From Puniceicoccales bacterium (GTDB lineage: Bacteria; Verrucomicrobiota; Verrucomicrobiia; Opitutales; JAIRKQ01): DNA of 37,385 nt. The stretch covers positions 1 to 37,385 of the forward strand of contig JAITBI010000010.1 in NCBI GenBank assembly GCA_031283685.1, in the 5' to 3' direction. Below are positions 26,127 to 36,604 of this stretch, one piece after another (the stretch's first letter is position 1; every line of letters starts with the position of its first letter). Under the pieces are notes generated by a model. That model worked only from the letters and a program-made list of their open reading frames with translations. It had not been told where the DNA came from and made no database searches. Position numbers and translations under genes: made by a program.

Positions 26127-26978
26127 TCAATTTTTTCTGACTTTTCTACCATTTCTTCTAACAACAATGGAACCATTTGAAGGTTTAGATCTCCTGCGAG
26201 TTGGTTTGCTTTTAGACAACTGTCCCCATGGAGAGACCGGATGCCCACCTCCAGAGGTTTTTCCGTGTCCACCGCCCATTGGGTGATCGATAGGATTCAT
26301 GGCAACTCCACGGACCCTTGGTCGTCGACCAAGCCACCGGTTACGTCCAGCCTTTCCAAGGGACGTTTTCCCTTTTTCCGCGTTACCAACTTCCCCAATC
26401 GTCGCCCGGCAACGGGAATGAACACATCGAATTTCTCCGCTTGGCATTCGCAAAGTAGCTCTGTTGCCATCAATTGCCACTAATTGAGCCGCTCCTCCTG
26501 CCGCTCGAACCAGTTGGGCTCCCTTCCCTGGCTCATACTCTACGCAGTGAACTTTTAATCCCTGCGGTATTAAAAACAAAGGCAAAGCCATCCCATCGTC
26601 ATACTCATCCTGGGGTTCATCTGAACTTAGCACAGCAGACCCTTCTGCCATTTTTTCAGTTGCCAAAATATAACGCCTTTCTCCGTCAGCATACTTCAGC
26701 AGTGCAATATTCGCAGACCTATTTGGATCATATTCTATGCGTTCAACAACGGCAGGAATATCGATTTTATCTCTCCTAAAATCTATGATACGCCATAACC
26801 TTTTATGGCCACCACCCCTTCTGCGCATTGTTATACGCCCGTAACAATTGCGGCCGCTTATGCGCAATTTACTTTGCGTTAACTTTCTGTTGGGTGCATT
26901 GGTCTTAGAAACATCGGCACTCGTTTTTATTAAAAAACGCTGCCCCGGTGTAGTTGGTCTCAATTTTACAATAGCCAT
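26127..26978 (-). CDS. rplB: 50S ribosomal protein L2
   Basis: GRITMRRRGGGHKRLWRIIDFRRDK, GRNRWLGRRPRVRGVAMNPIDHPMGGGHGKTSGGGHPVSPWG. Confidence 0.97.
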   Translation of the reverse strand: MAIVKLRPTTPGQRFLIKTSADVSKTNAPNRKLTQSKLRISGRNCYGRITMRRRGGGHKRLWRIIDFRRDKIDIPAVVERIEYDPNRSANIALLKYADGERRYILATEKMAEGSAVLSSDEPQDEYDDGMALPLFLIPQGLKVHCVEYEPGKGAQLVRAAGGAAQLVAIDGNRATLRMPSGEIRCVHSRCRATIGEVGNAEKGKTSLGKAGRNRWLGRRPRVRGVAMNPIDHPMGGGHGKTSGGGHPVSPWGQLSKSKPTRRRSKPSNGSIVVRRNGRKVRKN

Positions 26979-27014
26979 TTATTTTTCCTTCGCATATTTT
27001 GCATTGTTTCGCCA

Positions 27015-27305
27015 CTAGGCCACATCTATTTTATAACCATCTTTTAAGACAACTATCGCCTTCTTTTTCTTCCCAACCAAAGTATAACGATGGGATGATT
27101 TCGACCGAACACGTTTGGGTCTTCCGCAACAATTGACAACATTCACCCTAACAACTTTCACGTTGAACGTCTTTTCAACGGCTCTTGCAATTTGTCCTTT
27201 GTTGGTTTTTTGATCAACCACAAAAACATATTGCCGCTTATCCGAGAGCAATGCATTCGATTTTTCCGTGAGTAAAATTTCTTTTAAGATCCCAAAGTTT
27301 TCCAT
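27015..27305 (-). CDS. rplW: 50S ribosomal protein L23
   Basis: LLTEKSNALLSDKRQYVFVVDQKTNKGQIARAVEKTFNVKVVRVNVV. Confidence 0.93.
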   Translation of the reverse strand: MENFGILKEILLTEKSNALLSDKRQYVFVVDQKTNKGQIARAVEKTFNVKVVRVNVVNCCGRPKRVRSKSSHRYTLVGKKKKAIVVLKDGYKIDVA

Positions 27306-27311
27306 TTAATT

Positions 27312-27947
27312 TTACTCCTTCTTGTCAGTCAAACGGGCCATCACAGCCTTCATTGCACTGTCACTAATTACAACATTTCCGTGGCGCACTACATCAAATG
27401 CATTCAGCGAACTGCTGTCGATCATAAACACACGCTCGATATTTCTAGACGCTAGGACAAAATTTGTATTGAAATTATCATCGACAAATAAAATGGAACC
27501 ACTTCGGAATGCTTTTTCTAGCAAGATGTTGAATTTTTTCGTCTTCGGTTTGTCGCAAACCAGCTTATCAACCACGGATAGAGTCCCTTCGAGAGCTTTA
27601 TCTGATAAAGCTCGCATGAGCGCAAGACGTTTTATCTGCTTGTTGACCTTTTGCGAATAGTCACGGGGTTTTGGTCCAAATACGACCCCACCACCTGCCC
27701 AAATCGGACTACGCTTTGAGCCTTGGCGTGCCATACCCGTCCCCTTTTGGCGATATGGTTTCTTTCCGGTCCCAGAAACATCTCCTCTATCTTTCGCACA
27801 AGCATTTCCCTGTCGCAAATTAGCCTCCAGAGCAATCAAATACTGTTTTAACGCAGAAACTCCTCTGTTCCCATCCAAGGATACAAAACCGGGGATGTCA
27901 CTTTCCAAACAGGAAGAAAAATCACTGTCATAGAATTTCAATTTCAT
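27312..27947 (-). CDS. rplD: 50S ribosomal protein L4
   Basis: GDVSGTGKKPYRQKGTGMARQGSKRSPIWAGGGVVFGPKPRDYSQKVNKQIKRLAL. Confidence 0.96.
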   Translation of the reverse strand: MKLKFYDSDFSSCLESDIPGFVSLDGNRGVSALKQYLIALEANLRQGNACAKDRGDVSGTGKKPYRQKGTGMARQGSKRSPIWAGGGVVFGPKPRDYSQKVNKQIKRLALMRALSDKALEGTLSVVDKLVCDKPKTKKFNILLEKAFRSGSILFVDDNFNTNFVLASRNIERVFMIDSSSLNAFDVVRHGNVVISDSAMKAVMARLTDKKE

Positions 27948-28582
27948 CTTTTCCCCTCCAACGACTTTTTAGCACGGCGAACAACAATATATCCATCCTT
28001 CGTTCCCGGGAAACTCCCCTTGATGATTAGCAGTTGTTTTTCGACGTTCGTGTCTACAATTTCTAAATTTTGTATGGTACGACGCACATTGCCAGCGTGA
28101 CCAGGCATTTTACGCCCTTTGAAAACATGGCCAGGCCATTGGCGTTGACCATAGGATCCCCCTCGCCTATGAAACATGGATCCATGGGAAGCAGGTCCGC
28201 CGGAAAACCCATGGCGTTTCATAACTCCTTGGAAACCTTTGCCCTTTGTTTTCCCTATTACATCCACAAGTTCACCTTTCGAAAACTCATCAACGGACAC
28301 ACTCGTGCCAACTTCATATGAACCGACGTCATCGATTCTAAGCTCTTTTAGTATATCAAAAGCGGGAAGCTCTTTTTGCCTACCAGCCCTCTTAGTTTTT
28401 TCCCAAAAAAATCCAAATTGAACGGCAGAATAACCGCTAGAGCCTACGGTTTTAACGTTGGCAACAACCGTTTTACACATCTCAACAATGGTGACGGGCA
28501 CTAAAACATCAGCCGCATTATACAACTGCGTCATACCAGCTTTTTTACCTATCATTAAAATGTTTCTCTTTTTTTCTTTCAT
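27944..28582 (-). CDS. rplC: 50S ribosomal protein L3
   Basis: MIGKKAGMTQLYN, GKTKGKGFQGVMKRHGFSGGPASHGSMFHRRGGSYG. Confidence 0.96.
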   Translation of the reverse strand: MKEKKRNILMIGKKAGMTQLYNAADVLVPVTIVEMCKTVVANVKTVGSSGYSAVQFGFFWEKTKRAGRQKELPAFDILKELRIDDVGSYEVGTSVSVDEFSKGELVDVIGKTKGKGFQGVMKRHGFSGGPASHGSMFHRRGGSYGQRQWPGHVFKGRKMPGHAGNVRRTIQNLEIVDTNVEKQLLIIKGSFPGTKDGYIVVRRAKKSLEGKR

Positions 28583-28590
28583 ACTAAGCG

Positions 28591-28632
28591 GCAGGCCTTT
28601 ACTCCTGCTTTAGATTTAACTTCTATAAATCT
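28591..28632 (-). promoter_or_regulatory. Tandem RNA hairpins in the rpsJ-rplC gap
   Basis: On the minus strand: AGATTTA-N7-TAAATCT (28612-28632) followed by GCAGG-N8-CCTGC (28591-28608), immediately upstream of rplC. Confidence 0.4.
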
Positions 28633-28664
28633 TACATTGGTTAAAATGCAAGCACAAATTTCAA

Positions 28665-29006
28665 CTAGGCAGCCATTAAATCAATTTTTATTTCGACACC
28701 TGCCGGTAGATTTAACTTCTTTAGCGAATCAACGGTGTCGGCCGTTGGCTCAAAAATGTCAATGAGCCTGCTATGGGACCTTATTTCAAACTGATCCGAT
28801 GACTTTTTGTTAACGTGAGGCGACCTATTAACACAAAACTTTTTAATATTCATTGGCAGCGGAATTGGTCCAGCAACATGGGCACCGGAACGTTTGGCAG
28901 CCTCAACGATATCGATGCCAGCCTGATCAGCCAAGCGATAATCAAAGCTTTTTAACTTTATTCTAATTTTTTGCTTCGCGGTTGATTTGGTTTTTTTAAC
29001 TGTCAT
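28665..29006 (-). CDS. rpsJ: 30S ribosomal protein S10
   Basis: [75 protein letters not shown]. Confidence 0.97.
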   Translation of the reverse strand: MTVKKTKSTAKQKIRIKLKSFDYRLADQAGIDIVEAAKRSGAHVAGPIPLPMNIKKFCVNRSPHVNKKSSDQFEIRSHSRLIDIFEPTADTVDSLKKLNLPAGVEIKIDLMAA

Positions 29007-29021
29007 ATAACAAATTCTCTC

Positions 29022-31169
29022 CTATTTATTTCCCGTAGAGTTTTCAATAATCTTTGTCAACAAACTTGCTGGTACTTGTTCAAAATGGGAAGGTTCCATG
29101 GTGTACGTCGCTCGTCCCTTTGACAATGAACGGACGTCCGTCGCATATCCAAACATCATTTCGAGCGGAACAAATGCACAGATTACCGTAAGGTTGTTCT
29201 TTGACTCTATTCCTTGAATTTGTCCACGGCGTCGATTTAAATCTCCGACAATATCTCCTTGATACTCTTCCGGCGTAGCAACATCGACACGCATGATGGG
29301 CTCGAGTAAAATTGGATTTGCCTTGCGCATTGCTTCTTTGAAACCAAAAATGCCAGCCATTTTAAATGCCATTTCAGAAGAATCAACTTCGTGAAAACTA
29401 CCATCAACAATTCTAGCGATAAAATCTACGACTGGATAGCCTGCAATGACCCCCGTCTGTGCTCCTTCCAAAATTCCTTCCTGGGTAGGCTTAATGTATT
29501 CCTTTGGAATAACACCGCCGACGATTTCATTGACAACCTCTACGCCTTTACCCTTTTCAGCTGGTTCAAGTTTAATGATCGCATGACCGTATTGGCCACG
29601 CCCTCCGGATTGTCTAATAAATTTCCCTTCGCCGGTTGCTTCGGTTGTAATCGTTTCACGATAGGCAATCTGCGGCCGCCCTGCATCGGCTTCGACTTTG
29701 AATTCCCTAAATAAACGGTCTCTTATAATATCTAGATGCAGTTCTCCCATACCGGAAATAATTGTCTGCCCTGTTTCCTGATTACTGGAAACTTTAAATG
29801 TTGGATCCTCCTCTGCCAATCTTTGGAGTCCTAACGACAATTTCATTTGATCCGCCTTTGATTTTGGCTCTATGGACATGCTAATGACGGGGTCTGGAAA
29901 CGTTGGTGGCTCAAGAACCAAGTCAAGGTCCTTATCACACAAAGTATCTCCCGTTACCACTCCTCTAATTCCAATGATCGCACAAATATCACCGGAATAG
30001 GCAACATCTATGTCTTCTCGCGCATCTGCTTTCATCAAAATAAGGCGACTCACCCGTTCAGATTTCCTTGTGCGAGGGTTATACACTACTTCGCCTTTTT
30101 TCAATTGACCGGCGTATACGCGGCAAAAGATCAATTTTCCAACGAACGGATCGGTCATCAACTTGAATGCCAGAACAGCAACTTTAGCCCCATCATCCGG
30201 GACAATCGATGTCTCTTCGTTGCTGTCATCATCCTTAAACGCCCTAACTGGAGGCAAATCCAAAGGACTCGGAAGATAATTCACGACAGCGTCGAGCAAC
30301 ATTTGAACTCCCTTATTTTTAAAGGCACTGCCCGGAATAACTCCGATAAATTTCATCGAGAGAGTTGCTTTCCTTATGGCAATGCGTAATTCATCTTCTT
30401 CTATCGGTTGACTTTCCAAGTATTTCTCCGCAATCGTATCATCAAAATCTGCCAGCACTTCAATCAATGATTCCCGATATTGCTTAGCCTCTGCCACCAT
30501 ATCGGCGGGAATGTCCACCGTGTCGTACTGCACACCATTTATCGAATCTTCACGGTAGATGTAGGCACACATTTTTACAAGGTCAACTAGCCCGCATAGT
30601 TTTTCGCCGGACCCAATGTTCAAAAATAATGGATGGGCATTCCCTCCTAACTTTTCACGGATATCCCGAATCGCTCCTAAGAAATCGGCCCCAACCCTGT
30701 CCATCTTATTGATGAACGCAATGCGCGGCACGCTGTACTTATCCATCTGCCGCCAAACGGTTTCAGATTGTGGCTGTACGCCCGCCACACCACAAAAAAC
30801 AGCAACCGCCCCATCGAGAACACGCAGCGAACGTTCTACTTCCGCAGTAAAATCAACGTGTCCCGGAGTATCTATCAAATTAATTCGATGTTTGATGTTA
30901 GCGTATGGACCCTCCTTTGTGCTCCATCCGCAGGAAATAGCGGCCGATGTAATCGTTATCCCCCGTTCTTTTTCCTGTTCCATCCAGTCGGTAACTGTCG
31001 TTCCTTCGTGGACTTCCCCTATCTTATGAACAACACCCGTGTAGAATAGAATTCGTTCGGTAGTTGTGGTTTTGCCAGCATCTATGTGTGCAGCGATTCC
31101 AATGTTACGCGTATATTCTAAAGGAGTACCGCGATTTTTAGAATTAACATTCGAAATTTCCTTTGCCAT
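29022..31169 (-). CDS. fusA: Translation elongation factor G
   Basis: [61 protein letters not shown]; full-length with domains IV-V. Start at MAKEISN avoids overlap with rpsG. Confidence 0.98.
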   Translation of the reverse strand: MAKEISNVNSKNRGTPLEYTRNIGIAAHIDAGKTTTTERILFYTGVVHKIGEVHEGTTVTDWMEQEKERGITITSAAISCGWSTKEGPYANIKHRINLIDTPGHVDFTAEVERSLRVLDGAVAVFCGVAGVQPQSETVWRQMDKYSVPRIAFINKMDRVGADFLGAIRDIREKLGGNAHPLFLNIGSGEKLCGLVDLVKMCAYIYREDSINGVQYDTVDIPADMVAEAKQYRESLIEVLADFDDTIAEKYLESQPIEEDELRIAIRKATLSMKFIGVIPGSAFKNKGVQMLLDAVVNYLPSPLDLPPVRAFKDDDSNEETSIVPDDGAKVAVLAFKLMTDPFVGKLIFCRVYAGQLKKGEVVYNPRTRKSERVSRLILMKADAREDIDVAYSGDICAIIGIRGVVTGDTLCDKDLDLVLEPPTFPDPVISMSIEPKSKADQMKLSLGLQRLAEEDPTFKVSSNQETGQTIISGMGELHLDIIRDRLFREFKVEADAGRPQIAYRETITTEATGEGKFIRQSGGRGQYGHAIIKLEPAEKGKGVEVVNEIVGGVIPKEYIKPTQEGILEGAQTGVIAGYPVVDFIARIVDGSFHEVDSSEMAFKMAGIFGFKEAMRKANPILLEPIMRVDVATPEEYQGDIVGDLNRRRGQIQGIESKNNLTVICAFVPLEMMFGYATDVRSLSKGRATYTMEPSHFEQVPASLLTKIIENSTGNK

Positions 31170-31183
31170 ACCTATATCCCTCT

Positions 31184-31657
31184 CTACCAACGTAAATGTG
31201 CAAATGCACGATTTGCCTGTGCCATCCGTTGCATATCATCCTTTTTTTTCACAACGGAACCAGTACCATTATAAGCATCCACGATTTCCTGTGCCAATGC
31301 TTCGTTCATAGGTAACCCCTTCCTTGTTTGTGCAAATTCAATCATCCACCGAAACACCAATGCATGTTGGCGCTCATAGGGTATTTCGACAGGAATTTGA
31401 TAGGTCGCACCACCAACACGCCGGCTTTTAACTTCCACCTTTGGCCTTGAATTTTCAAGAGCTCCCAAAAGCAAATCAATGGGATCGCCTTTGCCAAGCT
31501 TTTCACTGACGCGCTCAATGGCACTGTAGACTATCGACCTAGCTAGATTTTTTTTCCCTCTCTGCATGATCATATTGACCAACTGGGAAATCAACGTGTT
31601 ACCATAGCGTGGATCCTTTTCAACTTGGCGCTTTACAGCTCTTCTTCTACGAGACAT
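31184..31657 (-). CDS. rpsG: 30S ribosomal protein S7
   Basis: [46 protein letters not shown]. Confidence 0.97.
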   Translation of the reverse strand: MSRRRRAVKRQVEKDPRYGNTLISQLVNMIMQRGKKNLARSIVYSAIERVSEKLGKGDPIDLLLGALENSRPKVEVKSRRVGGATYQIPVEIPYERQHALVFRWMIEFAQTRKGLPMNEALAQEIVDAYNGTGSVVKKKDDMQRMAQANRAFAHLRW

Positions 31658-31679
31658 TTTATCATTCCTCAGTTAAAAA

Positions 31680-32057
31680 TTACTTCTGTTTGGGACGTTT
31701 AACTCCATACTTCGAACGACTTCTACGACGCTTTTCAACGCCCGAACAGTCAAGGGCCCCACGCACAACGTGATATCTCACACCAGGTAAATCTTTCACA
31801 CGTCCTCCACGAACCAAGACCACACTGTGCTCTTGCAACTTATGTCCTTCGTCAGGGATATATGCAATGACTTCATTCCCATTCGTTAAACGCACCTTTG
31901 TAACTTTTCGCACGGCTGAATTCGGCTTTTTTGGTGTACGGGTCATAACCTGGATACATGTTCCTCTTCTGAACGGATTTTGATCGAGGGACGGAGCTTT
32001 AGTTTTCGCAACCTTTCGAATGCGAGGTCTTTTTATTAACTGATTAATCGTCGGCAT
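31680..32057 (-). CDS. rpsL: 30S ribosomal protein S12
   Basis: [77 protein letters not shown]. Confidence 0.98.
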   Translation of the reverse strand: MPTINQLIKRPRIRKVAKTKAPSLDQNPFRRGTCIQVMTRTPKKPNSAVRKVTKVRLTNGNEVIAYIPDEGHKLQEHSVVLVRGGRVKDLPGVRYHVVRGALDCSGVEKRRRSRSKYGVKRPKQK

Positions 32058-32221
32058 TCAATTACCTTCATTTACTTTTTTAATTTCCCTGTGAGTAGAA
32101 TTAAAAGTAATCGACAAAGCAAGTATTTTTTATGAAAAACCACACTTTCTTTGACAACTTGAACCCCGAAATATACAAGAATGGAAGCTTGGTTCGTAGA
32201 AATGATATCAGATGACAAAAT

Positions 32222-34156
32222 TTAGAAATGGAAAAATTTCCACTTTGCGAGTGTTTGCCATGCGCGATTTCGGGATATGACACATTCCCGTTCGTTTTCA
32301 CTCACCGGTGTTGAGCAATCCGAAATCATTCCAATGTTTTTATTATCATTGGTCACAATGTACTCGTCGGTTATGGTAACTCCCGTGCAATAACCTTCAC
32401 AAATCTCGTCATCAGATAATAGGTCTTTGCCAAAACTTGCATAGGTGAAACCTTTATCTGCCACCAATTCAACTATCGTTCGAACGATGTCAACCTGGCT
32501 ACCAGCATGGGTTGAATATCTCTTCAACTCCCCATTAAAGTTCTTGCCGTATATGATTAGGGGAACGGTCCATTCGTCGAACAGAGAAAATTGCGCCCTT
32601 CGATGTTTTCGCGAAAAATGATCACCGGTTATCACGAACAGGGCATCGTTGGTAAGTTTTTCAATGGTATCTATAAAGTTGCCCACACACCTGTCCGCAT
32701 ACCAGGCATGGCCGAGATATTTCACTTTTGACCCATCGACGAATTTAGCGATATGATCCAGAGGAACACCTTCTGTAATTAGATCAACGCTATAGGGAGG
32801 ATGATTAGAAGCCGTTAAAATTAAGTTAAAACTATCCACATCTGGGGAAAAGTTTCTTTCTATAAATGCAAAAAGATCCTTGTCGTTCACTCCCCATTCA
32901 TTTCCTTCGTAGGTTCCCATTACATCTCCGCCATAGCAATGCTGGTAGCCATGTATTGGTGCAAATCGATCTACCCGTTGCCAGCTCAAATATCCAGCAT
33001 AGTAAAAATTTGTCCCATAGCCCAACCTTTGAAATAGGGTCCCTACGGACAGTTCACAATTTTTTAGCCCATCTTCTGAACAATTAATCAGAAAACCCAT
33101 ATTGGGATAATTACACATTTGTACGGCTGTGGCAGACATCGTTCCCTGGCCAGTGGGAACAAAATTTTTGAAATATAAACCTTCTTTTGCTAGTTTTGCG
33201 AGATTCGGACACAGGTTTAGCTCGGCATTTTCAGGTAGAAATGGCCAATTGTCTTGGCTTTCCATAACTATTAAAAAGATATGTTTCGGTTTCTTGGATA
33301 ATTTTGCACCACTTGCAGTGCGTGAGATAAACTTGTCAACATCGTCGGTCGGAGATCCTAAAAGCATCAGCGCTGCTTGTACGCATTCACGGGAACACAG
33401 TTTTTGTATGTATTTGATATCATTTGAATGTAGAAAATCTTTCCACGCATAGTACATAGCATAGTATGCATTTGGTACGCATTTGTTAAGAAATTTGTTG
33501 CCCGTTATGGCAACGTCGATTTGTTGGAGAGGACGCCTGGACACGGAACCACGGGCTGCGGCTATGAGGAATGTGCCCATCAATAGGGCGAAAATTGATA
33601 TAGTCCAAACGTTTCTATGTTTTTCTGGGGTAATCTTCGAAACCAATTTCCAATAAGAAAATATCAAACCAGTGGATACGAGTATTATGATCGTCGATAT
33701 GCCCAATAGATTGTAACTTTTTCTAATCGTCGATAGGATCGCCTTTTGATCATCAAACAGAAAATTAAAAACCCAAAAATTAAATCTGTCATTGTATTCC
33801 TTGAAATATCCAATCTCGATTACGGCTAAGATAACCGTCATGCACGTAAACAACGAAACGGCGAATTTAAAAAATTTTGATAATTTTTTTTGTAACCTTT
33901 CCGATCTACAAAAAAGTAAAGAAGTGACGAAGAACGGAAAAACCAACATTCCCCCAATGCGGCAGTCAAATTGCCATGCTCTTCGTATAAACATCGATAA
34001 ATTGTAGGTGGTTACACCTCTCAACAAATCTGTAAAAGATACAATGAGGGAAAGATGGGAAAGCCATAGGAGGAATAGTACGAACAGGAAGGAAATTGTA
34101 AACATTGACCATAGGGCAACAAACGGCTTCTTTGTATTTGAAACATTTTTGTCCAT
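32222..34156 (-). CDS. LTA synthase-like (sulfatase-fold) membrane phosphoglycerol transferase, copy 1
   Basis: N-terminal TM helices, then HIFLIVMESQDNW, TGQGTMSATAVQM (Thr nucleophile), ALFVITGDHFSRKHR, DIVRTIVELV. Confidence 0.85.
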   Translation of the reverse strand: MDKNVSNTKKPFVALWSMFTISFLFVLFLLWLSHLSLIVSFTDLLRGVTTYNLSMFIRRAWQFDCRIGGMLVFPFFVTSLLFCRSERLQKKLSKFFKFAVSLFTCMTVILAVIEIGYFKEYNDRFNFWVFNFLFDDQKAILSTIRKSYNLLGISTIIILVSTGLIFSYWKLVSKITPEKHRNVWTISIFALLMGTFLIAAARGSVSRRPLQQIDVAITGNKFLNKCVPNAYYAMYYAWKDFLHSNDIKYIQKLCSRECVQAALMLLGSPTDDVDKFISRTASGAKLSKKPKHIFLIVMESQDNWPFLPENAELNLCPNLAKLAKEGLYFKNFVPTGQGTMSATAVQMCNYPNMGFLINCSEDGLKNCELSVGTLFQRLGYGTNFYYAGYLSWQRVDRFAPIHGYQHCYGGDVMGTYEGNEWGVNDKDLFAFIERNFSPDVDSFNLILTASNHPPYSVDLITEGVPLDHIAKFVDGSKVKYLGHAWYADRCVGNFIDTIEKLTNDALFVITGDHFSRKHRRAQFSLFDEWTVPLIIYGKNFNGELKRYSTHAGSQVDIVRTIVELVADKGFTYASFGKDLLSDDEICEGYCTGVTITDEYIVTNDNKNIGMISDCSTPVSENERECVISRNRAWQTLAKWKFFHF

Positions 34157-34162
34157 ATTTTA

Positions 34163-36094
34163 TCAATCGGAAACAGTCATATCATTGTTTTTGATACTTT
34201 TGCTATACTGTTGTAGGAAAGCTTTGGTGAAATTTTGTAAATTTTCTTTTTCTTCAAAATACTTCGGATCCTCCGCTATGTTGTTTTCCAAAAGAAAATC
34301 TGACCTCTGGTAAAAACTGACAACATTTTCACCGTCAAACTTGCAGACAAAATCTTTCGTTATTAGTTGATAAATTCCATCTTTGTAGCTTATAGCAAAT
34401 CTTGGAGCATCCTGGTCAAACAGGCTGGAGCCAAATGAAAAATAATTGTGTTTGCTTCCAACCAGATCCAAAATTGATGGCACAATATCGATCTGCTGTG
34501 CAACTTCACTGGATCTTCCAATTAATTTGCCATTTGGGTCGAAAAATATTATTGGAATGGAATAGCCTCCCAGGGTATTTTTGTAATACCTTTGCTGCGG
34601 ACTAGCTATGTGATCGGCTACTAAAACGAACAACGTGTTTTTGTACCAATCCATTTGCTCTGCCGTCTCGAAAAATTTTTGTAGGGAATAATCCGTGTAG
34701 GCTATGAGTTCTTGTAGCTTTTCACTACCCTTCGGAAATTTTCCATGTAATCGCTGTGGGTATAAAAACGGATGGTGGGATGATAGTGAAAACAAGACTG
34801 AAAGGAAAGGACTTTTTGTTTTATCCAATTTTTTTGCAACAAACTGAAAAAATTCTTCGTCATATACGCCCCAACCACTAACGTTTGAAGTAGGGCCATC
34901 ATAGTCGTATTGGCAATAATATTCGTCAAATTGTGCTTTGCTTGTTAGACTCTCAAAGTGACAAGAGTTACTTTTCCCGCCATAGAAAAATAATGTTCTA
35001 TATCCATCCTTTTTTAAAATTGATGCCAATGAATTTACGGCATTTTCAGAATATGCACTTGTTATATATGACGCATCCAATAATGGAGGAATGGTTAGCA
35101 TTATGGATGTTAGTGCATCTATGGACGTTGTCCCATTAGCAAACCCATCAAAAACATAGCTTTTTTCGATGATAGAGTCCAAAAATGGAGTGAATGTCAC
35201 ATTTGGCAATTCTTTGAATTCTCTATCAAGTGCTCCAATATATTCTGCCGAAAAACTCTCCAAAATGATTATGAATACATTTTTGCCCTGGAAATCTGTA
35301 CATGTATTGCAAAATTTTCCACATTTATGTTTTGGCGATATCTTTGATAATATATCATCACCATCAGAAAAATATTCATGTCGTGGTAGGTTTACTTTCT
35401 TTCTTGTGTGAAAAATATTAGATGCCGAATTATTTACTAGACACGCCATTCGTAAATTGGGTGCATAAATGTTAGAATCGACTGGTTTTAGTGGCTTACG
35501 CTGAAACCCTCCACGAACGCAGACAATTAACAATGCTATGGATATGAGAAAATAGGCGAAATCTTGTTTCCTAATTTTATCAGTTTTATTTGTTAGGCTG
35601 AGTTTAAGAGCCACAAAAAATAAGGCCCATACCAGCACCAGGCCACTAATAACGATATACCAGTATTCCATCAACATGTGGATATATATGGATGGATTTT
35701 CGGTTAATAATACGGATTCTCCAAATATTTCCCCTGACATTCTCTTGAATGTGAAGGAAAAATATTTAGCATCAACAATGTTGACTAACAAGGCTAGGAA
35801 GTTGGCCAAAAGAAACCAACCCGTTGCAATGGCATTAAAAATTTTCCAGGAACGGAGCTTAAAAGGCAATGACCAAAACCCCCAAACTGGTAAATTGAAG
35901 ATCGCGATGGTTGATAAATCGAATCTTATTCCAACTATAAATGCCTTGAAGATATGCCAGGAAGTTTCGCCGGCAAAAATTTTGTAGTTACAACAAAAAA
36001 ACAAAAACCGTACGCCGGAAAAAATCGCAAGCAAAGCTCCAAATTTATACAGCAAGGTTTTCCAATATTTTTCCTGACTGTTTTTCTGTTGCAT
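34163..36094 (-). CDS. LTA synthase-like (sulfatase-fold) membrane phosphoglycerol transferase, copy 2
   Basis: N-terminal TM helices, then NVFIIILESFSAEYIG, FANGTTSIDALTSIM (Thr nucleophile), LFVLVADHIASPQQRYYKN, QQIDIVPSILDLVG. Confidence 0.88.
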   Translation of the reverse strand: MQQKNSQEKYWKTLLYKFGALLAIFSGVRFLFFCCNYKIFAGETSWHIFKAFIVGIRFDLSTIAIFNLPVWGFWSLPFKLRSWKIFNAIATGWFLLANFLALLVNIVDAKYFSFTFKRMSGEIFGESVLLTENPSIYIHMLMEYWYIVISGLVLVWALFFVALKLSLTNKTDKIRKQDFAYFLISIALLIVCVRGGFQRKPLKPVDSNIYAPNLRMACLVNNSASNIFHTRKKVNLPRHEYFSDGDDILSKISPKHKCGKFCNTCTDFQGKNVFIIILESFSAEYIGALDREFKELPNVTFTPFLDSIIEKSYVFDGFANGTTSIDALTSIMLTIPPLLDASYITSAYSENAVNSLASILKKDGYRTLFFYGGKSNSCHFESLTSKAQFDEYYCQYDYDGPTSNVSGWGVYDEEFFQFVAKKLDKTKSPFLSVLFSLSSHHPFLYPQRLHGKFPKGSEKLQELIAYTDYSLQKFFETAEQMDWYKNTLFVLVADHIASPQQRYYKNTLGGYSIPIIFFDPNGKLIGRSSEVAQQIDIVPSILDLVGSKHNYFSFGSSLFDQDAPRFAISYKDGIYQLITKDFVCKFDGENVVSFYQRSDFLLENNIAEDPKYFEEKENLQNFTKAFLQQYSKSIKNNDMTVSD

Positions 36095-36110
36095 CGACAA
36101 TTTAATTTCT

Positions 36111-36132
36111 TAAATTTTTTATAAATTTTTTA
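36111..36132. repeat. Perfect tandem duplication of 11-mer TAAATTTTTTA
   Basis: TAAATTTTTTA(36111-36121) TAAATTTTTTA(36122-36132) in the divergent LtaS-like/dgkA intergenic region. Confidence 0.8.
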
Positions 36133-36157
36133 AGGAGAGTTAACGAAAATTCTTAGC

Positions 36158-36550
36158 ATGCAAAGAAAAATTTTCAGAAGGTTGTTCAGGCTATGTATAA
36201 TTTTCCTGTGGCGATATATTGTTAATCCATTGAGTTATTCCATTAGTGGCATGCGTTTCATGCGCCATGAACGACCATTTCGGGTGGAACTTGTATGCGG
36301 GATGGTGATTTTACCGATTTGTTTTTGGTTTCTTGGGTGGGGGTGGAAGTTTCTTCTCCTGGTCGTCGACTTCTTCATATTACTGATTGCCGAATGTTTA
36401 AACACTGCCATCGAATCCGTTGTAAATTTCGCATCTCCAAATAGAAAATTTCCCCTCGCCAAAAAAGCCAAAGATACCGCAAGTGCAGCGGTTTATATTG
36501 CTCTTTGTAACATCGTAGTTTCTGCCATTTTCATCATTACGGTCAAATAA
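36158..36550 (+). CDS. dgkA: Diacylglycerol kinase (prokaryotic DgkA family)
   Basis: GMRFMRHERPFRVELV, AECLNTAIESVVNFASP...KKAKDTASAAVYIAL; three TM helices. Confidence 0.92.
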   Translation: MQRKIFRRLFRLCIIFLWRYIVNPLSYSISGMRFMRHERPFRVELVCGMVILPICFWFLGWGWKFLLLVVDFFILLIAECLNTAIESVVNFASPNRKFPLAKKAKDTASAAVYIALCNIVVSAIFIITVK

Positions 36551-36604
36551 TGACCAGATGTTTTGCGTAAAAAGACACCAAAGGACTCAAAGGAGATTTG
36601 CGTT

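Noticed and set aside
32100-32221. Promoter/leader for the rpsL-initiated ribosomal cluster (TTGTCA-like -35 on the minus strand)
   Set aside because: A promoter must be nearby, but several equally poor -35/-10 pairings exist, so no specific site is supported.
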